Source of the DNA: JACVRW01 sp963825345
GTDB lineage: Bacteria > Actinomycetota > Thermoleophilia > Solirubrobacterales > Thermoleophilaceae
NCBI GenBank assembly: GCA_963825345.1
Contig: CAWGSQ010000003.1
Coordinates: forward strand, 1-64,000
DNA: 64,000 nucleotides
Direction: 5' to 3'
The position numbers and the translations under genes are program-made. The notes under the pieces are model-generated. The model did not search any database and was not told the origin of the DNA. It saw only the letters and a program-made list of their open reading frames with translations. Shown here in pieces: positions 60,168 to 64,000 of the stretch (positions are counted from its first letter, which is position 1; the number at the start of each line of letters is the position of its first letter).

Positions 60168-62045
60168 CTAGTGCCGCCTGCGGGCGAGATGGCGCCCGCG
60201 CGGCGCCAGGTAGGAGTGTCCGGCTCGCACCACGACGCTGCGCCGGCGGGTCAGGTCGCGGACCACGACGGCGCCGTTCGTGACGCGTGTGAAGGTGCCC
60301 GAGCAGCGGTCCTCGGTGAGCCAGCGCGTGCCGCGCACGGTGGCGTGGCTGTGGCGGCCGTGGGTGCGGAAGCTGCCGCCGCTGTCGCGGCCCCAGAGCC
60401 GGCGCACGCGCCTGACCCGTGAGGCGCTCGCATTTCCTGCTGCGCGTCCCGCCCGGGCGCAGCGACCGAAGTTCCCGCCGCGCAGGTAGAGGTCCACGCG
60501 GCCGCGGCCGGTGCGCGGCTGGCGCACCTTGACCACGCCGCCTCCGAAGCGGCCGGTCTGGGTCCTCGTGCGGCGACCCACGCTCGTGAGCTTGATGCTG
60601 CCGCGGCGGGTGTCGAACGCCACACCGACGGGAAGCTCGGCACCCCAGTCGGGGAGCGGACGCCAGCGCTCGCCGGGACGCTTGAAGCGAACCCGACCCG
60701 TGGGCTCGGCCACGATCTTGCTGGCGAACTCGGGCTCCGCGTCGAGGGGCTCCGTCGTGAACTCGCCACTGGGGCCAGTCGTGGTGCCGGAGTCATTCGT
60801 GGCGACCACGCGGTAGTGGTAGGTCGTCTCCGGCTTCAGGTTCGCCACGCGCGTCATGACCTCCACGTGGTCCCAGCCGGCGCCGGCCGACGCGACCACG
60901 CTCTTCTTCTTCGCGGTATCGGTGCGGCCGTACTCGAAGTAGAACTCGGTCTCCTGAGCGTTCGGCCGGATCTTGGCCGGCAGCTGGGCCGAGTTGTCGC
61001 TGATGTATTGGACCGAGCGCCCCCTGACCACGGGCGGCAGGCTGATACGCGCGAGCAGGCCCGGGTTGGCGTTCTCGGTGAACCACATGTTCCCGTCCGG
61101 GCCCGGCGTGATGAACCAGGGCGAGCGGTCGCGCGTGAGACCCTCGCTGTACTCGCTGATGTCGCCGCGTGTGGTGATGCGGCCGATGCGGCCCGGGCCG
61201 GCGGCCTCGGTGAACCAGAGCGCGCCGTCGCCGCCCTCCGCGATCCCGGTCGGGCGCGAGTTGGCCGTGAGGCCGTCGTTGAACTCGGTGAAGACGCCCT
61301 CCGGCGTGATGCGCCCGATCGCGCCTGGGTCGCCGCTCAGCGTGAACCAGAGGTTGCCGTCGGGACCCGCCGCGATGTCGGTGGGAGTCATGTTCGGCGT
61401 GAGGCCGATGCCGTTCTCCGTGATCACGCCGTCCGTGGTGACGCGGCCGATGCGGCCCGGGGCGGCGGATTCGGTGAACCAGAGGTTGCCGTCGGGGCCA
61501 GCGGTGATCGCGCTCGGCTGGCTGTTGGGGGTGAGCCCGGTGCTGAACTCGGTGATCGTGCCGTCGGTGGTGATGCGCCCGACGAAGGCCGGCGCCCGGC
61601 TGACGAACCAGAGGTTCCCGTCGGGCCCCGCGGTGATGTCCCAGGGATCGCTCGGCGTGAGGCCGGTGTTGAACTCGGTGACCGCGCCGCCGGGAGTGAC
61701 GCGCGCGATGGCGCCGTCCGAGCCCGACTCGGCGATCCAGAGGTTGCCGTCAGGGCCCTTGGTGATGCCCTTCGGGTTGCCGGCCAGACCGAGCAGGCCC
61801 GTGAACTCGCTGATGAGGCCGTCGCCGGCGCTCAGCGGCCCGAAGGCACTGAGGCTGTCCTCGGTGAACCAGAGCTTGCCGTCATCGCCCGAGACGATGT
61901 CCCAGGCACCGTTGTCGAGGCTGAGCCCGGCCTGGAACTCGGTGACGCTCGGGTGGTGGGCGCTTGCGTTCGAAGCGGCCGCAGAGAAGCACACCGCGAG
62001 AAGCGACAAGAACGGCAGCCAGCGTGTGAAGATTCGCGCCCGCAC
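60168..62045 (-). CDS. Exported Vgb-like beta-propeller protein with FnIII-like domain and shared C-terminal module (paralogue 2)
   Basis: 625 residues, GTG start 62045, signal segment 'LPFLSLLAVCFSAAASNASA', then seven-plus propeller blades with 'GPDGNLWFTE' strands (one blade reads 'GDDGKLWFTEDSLSA'), an FnIII-like domain ('FYFEYGRTDTAKKKS', 'LKPETTYHYRVVATNDSGTT') and the same basic C-terminal module as paralogue 1 ('VRRLWGRDSG', 'GRHSHATVRGTRWLTEDRC', 'FTRVTNGAVVVRD'). The C-terminal 150 residues are clearly conserved between the two proteins, more so than the propellers. It ends the surface locus; the two copies bracket the plus-strand array. Confidence 0.87.
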   Translation of the reverse strand: MRARIFTRWLPFLSLLAVCFSAAASNASAHHPSVTEFQAGLSLDNGAWDIVSGDDGKLWFTEDSLSAFGPLSAGDGLISEFTGLLGLAGNPKGITKGPDGNLWIAESGSDGAIARVTPGGAVTEFNTGLTPSDPWDITAGPDGNLWFVSRAPAFVGRITTDGTITEFSTGLTPNSQPSAITAGPDGNLWFTESAAPGRIGRVTTDGVITENGIGLTPNMTPTDIAAGPDGNLWFTLSGDPGAIGRITPEGVFTEFNDGLTANSRPTGIAEGGDGALWFTEAAGPGRIGRITTRGDISEYSEGLTRDRSPWFITPGPDGNMWFTENANPGLLARISLPPVVRGRSVQYISDNSAQLPAKIRPNAQETEFYFEYGRTDTAKKKSVVASAGAGWDHVEVMTRVANLKPETTYHYRVVATNDSGTTTGPSGEFTTEPLDAEPEFASKIVAEPTGRVRFKRPGERWRPLPDWGAELPVGVAFDTRRGSIKLTSVGRRTRTQTGRFGGGVVKVRQPRTGRGRVDLYLRGGNFGRCARAGRAAGNASASRVRRVRRLWGRDSGGSFRTHGRHSHATVRGTRWLTEDRCSGTFTRVTNGAVVVRDLTRRRSVVVRAGHSYLAPRGRHLARRRH

Positions 62046-62106
62046 ACGTCACTTGTCGGGCCAGAGTGTCCCCCGCTTGACTGGACGTTCGTCCGGTTGG
62101 GTCAGG

Positions 62107-62247
62107 TCATGCCGCTGCGAGGAGCCGAGGGGCTACCGGAATCATGCGTGCGTAGGGCCGCCCCCTGCGGCTGACGAGGATTTCGTGGCCGTCGGCGGCG
62201 CGCTCGAGGTAGTACCCGAAGTGGTTCCGGAATTCATGACACCCGAC
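62107..62247 (-). pseudogene. Phd/YefM-type antitoxin fragment lacking a start codon
   Basis: 46 codons read VGCHEFRNHFGYYLERAADG, then HEILVSRRGRPYARMIP, which is the typical Phd N-terminal DNA-binding motif (family: 'VGVHEFRNHFGRYLDRV..G.E.LVTRRGKPVARL'). No ATG, GTG or TTG is in frame before the conserved sequence; the frame instead runs back through the tRNA gene. No toxin gene is adjacent. A decayed antitoxin, or one read only by fusion; the former is more likely. Confidence 0.55.
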
Positions 62248-62273
62248 GTAGAGCGTTTCGGGTGGTGAGGGAG

Positions 62274-62346
62274 TGGAGCTGAGGGGACTCGAACCCCTGG
62301 CCCCCTGCCTGCCAGGCAGGTGCTCTTCCAGCTGAGCTACAGCCCC
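62274..62346 (-). tRNA. tRNA-Ala (anticodon GGC)
   Basis: The reverse complement folds as a tRNA: acceptor GGGGCTG/CAGCTCC with the G3-U70 wobble that marks tRNA-Ala, D-arm TAGCTC-AGCTGG, anticodon stem CCTGC/GCAGG with loop CTGGCAG (anticodon GGC), and T-arm AGGGG-TTCGAGT-CCCCT. No CCA end is encoded. 73 nt. It reads GCC codons. Confidence 0.95.
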
Positions 62347-62520
62347 AGGAAGCTCAAAATCTACCGCAAGGTTGAGGCAAGCCCGCTGACCGTTTTTGGG
62401 CGGTGCCAGTCGCAGAGAAATCGCACGTCGGTCGGCGACGAGCGAGCTCGGAAGCAAGTAACAACGATCGAGCGGCTCACAGTAGACAGCGACAAGGTCG
62501 ATCTCATCCTCGGAGTAGCT
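62347..62520 (-). pseudogene. PD-(D/E)XK homing-type endonuclease remnant, C-terminal part
   Basis: In frame before the tRNA, 'SSYSEDEIDLVAVYCEPLDR', then 'CYLLPSSLVADRRAISLRL', 'PPKNGQRACLNLAVDFEL' matches the C-terminal half of group-I-intron-associated PD-(D/E)XK endonucleases (family: 'DiDvfAVYcpetg.vYlvP.....' then 'Lrl..p.nnQ...i..A.d'). The frame continues into the tRNA gene, as in known relatives whose C-terminus is encoded by tRNA sequence. The catalytic N-terminal half is missing, cut off near 62530-62580 next to rsfS. The stretch is visibly less GC-rich than its surroundings. Confidence 0.6.
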
Positions 62521-62582
62521 CGACCGAACGTATCCGGCCGTTGGCGACAACCAGGATCCCTGCAGCGACCGGACAGAAGGGC

Positions 62583-62957
62583 TCAGCCCACCGAGCGGGC
62601 CGGGGCTTCGCCCCAGAGGTTCTCCAGGCGGTAGTACTCGCGGGCGTCCGGGGTGAAGATGTGGACGACCACGTCCCAGTAGTCGAGCAGGATCCAGCGG
62701 GCCTCGCGGCTGCCCTCGGTTCGGCGTGGGAGCAGGCGCTCGTCGCCGTCGTGCTTCAGTTCCTCGTATATCCCGTCGTGGATCGCCTTTGCCTGGCGCT
62801 CCGTGTTGCCCGACGCGATCACGAAGAAGTCGGTGTAGGAGACGATTCCGCGCAGGTCGATCACGCGGATGTCCATCGCCTTCTTGTCCGCGGCGATCGC
62901 GGCGATCCGCTCCGCCAGCTCGACCGAGTCCTGGGTCGGGTCCGCCGCGGCGCTCAA
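62583..62957 (-). CDS. rsfS: Ribosome silencing factor RsfS
   Basis: 124 residues; binds L14 and blocks 50S-30S joining in starvation. Conserved 'VIDLRGIVSYTDFFVIASGN', 'RQAKAIHDGIYEELKHDG', 'SREARWILLDYWDVVVHIFT' and 'REYYRLENLWGEAP'. The start is TTG 62957, which overlaps the nadD stop as TTGA; the next candidate start is well inside the domain. Follows nadD as usual. Confidence 0.93.
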   Translation of the reverse strand: MSAAADPTQDSVELAERIAAIAADKKAMDIRVIDLRGIVSYTDFFVIASGNTERQAKAIHDGIYEELKHDGDERLLPRRTEGSREARWILLDYWDVVVHIFTPDAREYYRLENLWGEAPARSVG

Positions 62958-63580
62958 GTGGCCACCGCCTTCTTGCGGCTTCCCTGCCCGCCGTACAGCT
63001 CGTTCGTCGCGATGTAGTCGACCACCTTGTCGGGAACCAGGTACCGGATCGGCACGCCTTCACGCACCCGGCGCCGGATCGCGGACGAGGACACCTGGAT
63101 CAGCGGCATGTCGAGGTAGCGCACGTCCCGCGCCCCGGCCAGCCGGCCGATCTTGATCACGATCGCGTTGCGGCCCCAGCTCATACGCTCGAACACGGCC
63201 AGCGTCGCGCGCTCGAGCACCTTCTCGGGCTCGTGCCAGCCGGAGAGCGCCGCCGCCTGGTCGCCGCCCAGGATCAGGAACAGCTCGTCGTCGGGCGACT
63301 CCGTGCGCAGCTGCTCGAGCGTGTCCGCCGTGTACGACGGGCCCTCGCGGTCCATCTCGATCCGCGACGTCGTGAAGTGCTCGTCGTCAGCGATCGCCAG
63401 CTCCACCATCTCGAGCCGCGCGTCGGGCCCCGGGTCGTTGTCAAGCGTCCGGTGCGGTGCCACTCCCACCGGCACGAACATGACCTTGTCCAGCTCGAGC
63501 TGCACCAGCGCCTCCTGCGCACAAACCAGGTGGCCGAGGTGCGGCGGGTTGAATGCTCCTCCGAGGATGCCTACGCGCAA
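62954..63580 (-). CDS. nadD: Nicotinate-nucleotide adenylyltransferase
   Basis: Joins nicotinate mononucleotide to ATP, forming deamido-NAD. 208 residues with 'GILGGAFNPPHLGHLVCAQE' (HxGH motif), 'VPVGVAPHR', 'GGDQAAALSGWHEPEKVLE' and 'MPLIQVSSSAIRRRVREGVP' (SSxIR motif). TTG start 63580, 5 bp after the proA stop; the upstream in-frame sequence has no other start in range. Confidence 0.94.
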   Translation of the reverse strand: MRVGILGGAFNPPHLGHLVCAQEALVQLELDKVMFVPVGVAPHRTLDNDPGPDARLEMVELAIADDEHFTTSRIEMDREGPSYTADTLEQLRTESPDDELFLILGGDQAAALSGWHEPEKVLERATLAVFERMSWGRNAIVIKIGRLAGARDVRYLDMPLIQVSSSAIRRRVREGVPIRYLVPDKVVDYIATNELYGGQGSRKKAVAT

Positions 63581-63585
63581 ACCGG

Positions 63586-64000
63586 CTACTCGCGAACCTG
63601 ACCGGAGCCTTCGATCACGAACTTGTAGGTGGTCAGCTCGCGCAGCCCGATCGGCCCGCGCGCGTGCAGCTTCTGGGTCGAGTTGCCGATCTCGGCGCCC
63701 ATCCCGAACACTGCGCCGTCGGTGAAGCGGGTGGAGGCGTTCACGTACACCGCCGCCGCGTCGACGCCCGCGCTGAAGGCCTGGGCGGAGCCGGCGGAGC
63801 CGGTGACGATCGCCTCGGAGTGGCCGGTGCCGTAGCGGTTGATGTGCTCGATGCCCTCCTCGAGGGTGTCGACCACCTTCACGGAGAGGACCAGCGCGTG
63901 GTACTCAGTCGACCAGTCCTCCTCGGTAGCCCCCGCGAGCGAGTCGCCGATGTCGCCGGCGAGGGTGCGCGTGCGAGGGTCCACCCGCAGCTCGACGCCC
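63586..64000 (-). CDS. proA: Gamma-glutamyl phosphate reductase, C-terminal part (cut by right window edge)
   Basis: Proline synthesis: reduces gamma-glutamyl phosphate to glutamate semialdehyde. The visible 137 residues, open to the right edge, contain 'EEGIEHINRYGTGHSEAIVT', 'AAAVYVNASTRFTDGAVFGM', 'EIGNSTQKLHARGPIGLREL' and 'TTYKFVIEGSGQVR', all diagnostic ProA C-terminal blocks. The catalytic Cys region lies outside the window. Followed by nadD-rsfS, a common neighbourhood (often obg-proB-proA-nadD-rsfS). Confidence 0.93.
   Translation of the reverse strand, partial: GVELRVDPRTRTLAGDIGDSLAGATEEDWSTEYHALVLSVKVVDTLEEGIEHINRYGTGHSEAIVTGSAGSAQAFSAGVDAAAVYVNASTRFTDGAVFGMGAEIGNSTQKLHARGPIGLRELTTYKFVIEGSGQVRE

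Noticed and set aside
61000..62045. Genuine virginiamycin B lyase
   Set aside because: Only the propeller repeats match; the extra domains, signal peptide and duplicate copy argue for a surface protein rather than a resistance enzyme.
62107..63063. A continuous 318-codon minus-strand frame as one gene
   Set aside because: It crosses rsfS in another frame and the tRNA-Ala gene; only short pieces show homology, so it is remnants plus a tRNA.

Overview
The window is a GC-rich, gene-dense bacterial chromosome segment. It most resembles an actinobacterium of the Thermoleophilia/Solirubrobacterales type. The reasons are the GTG/TTG-rich gene starts, the hrcA-dnaJ-prmA and yqeY-phoH-ybeY-era strings, the short sigma-70 factor, the MaoC-type dehydratase pair, and several secreted proteins with the N-terminal 'VALGGTGYAAI..NSVG' hallmark that I associate with that group. 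The taxonomic call is an inference; there is no rRNA here. Most genes lie on the minus strand in long overlapping runs.

Left part (1-32 kb), core metabolism and information processing. A truncated substrate-binding lipoprotein is divergent from a phosphofructokinase with pyrophosphate-type residues. Reading leftward, one long minus-strand run goes yqeY, phoH (with an intein), ybeY, era, a GNAT acetyltransferase, hisIE, trpE, trpG, trpD, trpC, moxR, DUF58, transglutaminase, htrA, trpF, trpB, trpA, a SnoaL-like gene and a small membrane protein. The trp genes are thus split by a MoxR/DUF58/transglutaminase/HtrA cassette. Two tandem hairpins with a conserved core follow trpA. Next come hrcA-dnaJ-prmA, a cyclase, a HAD phosphatase, two MaoC dehydratases, an MFS transporter, a sigma factor, an alpha/beta hydrolase, lepA, a ferritin-like protein and murJ.

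Middle (32-49.5 kb): rpsT, a Tat-exported phosphoesterase, an aldehyde dehydrogenase, holA, a comEC gene broken by two frameshifts next to an intact comEA, acylphosphatase, an arginine deiminase-like enzyme tail-to-tail with an Orn/Lys/Arg decarboxylase, a LOG-like protein, leuS, and a molybdate operon (modABC plus a HTH-TOBE regulator with a palindrome on its start codon).

Right part (49.5-62 kb), an envelope/surface locus. Two paralogous exported proteins (Vgb-like propeller, FnIII-like domain, shared C-terminal module) bracket LtrA, four tandem secreted proteins built from decapeptide repeats and collagen-like hinges, a C25 (gingipain-like) peptidase and a CHASE2-HD-GYP phosphodiesterase. 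The first two repeat proteins share a perfect 236-bp segment, and fossil gene ends lie between the genes, so the array is recombining. This is the most unusual region. The window closes with tRNA-Ala(GGC) embedded between remnants of a PD-(D/E)XK endonuclease and a Phd-like antitoxin, then rsfS, nadD and a partial proA.

Gene ends are tightly packed. Codirectional neighbours often share an NTGA tetranucleotide (ATGA, GTGA, TTGA and apparently CTGA), and four convergent pairs share a 4-bp CTAG/CTAA double stop.
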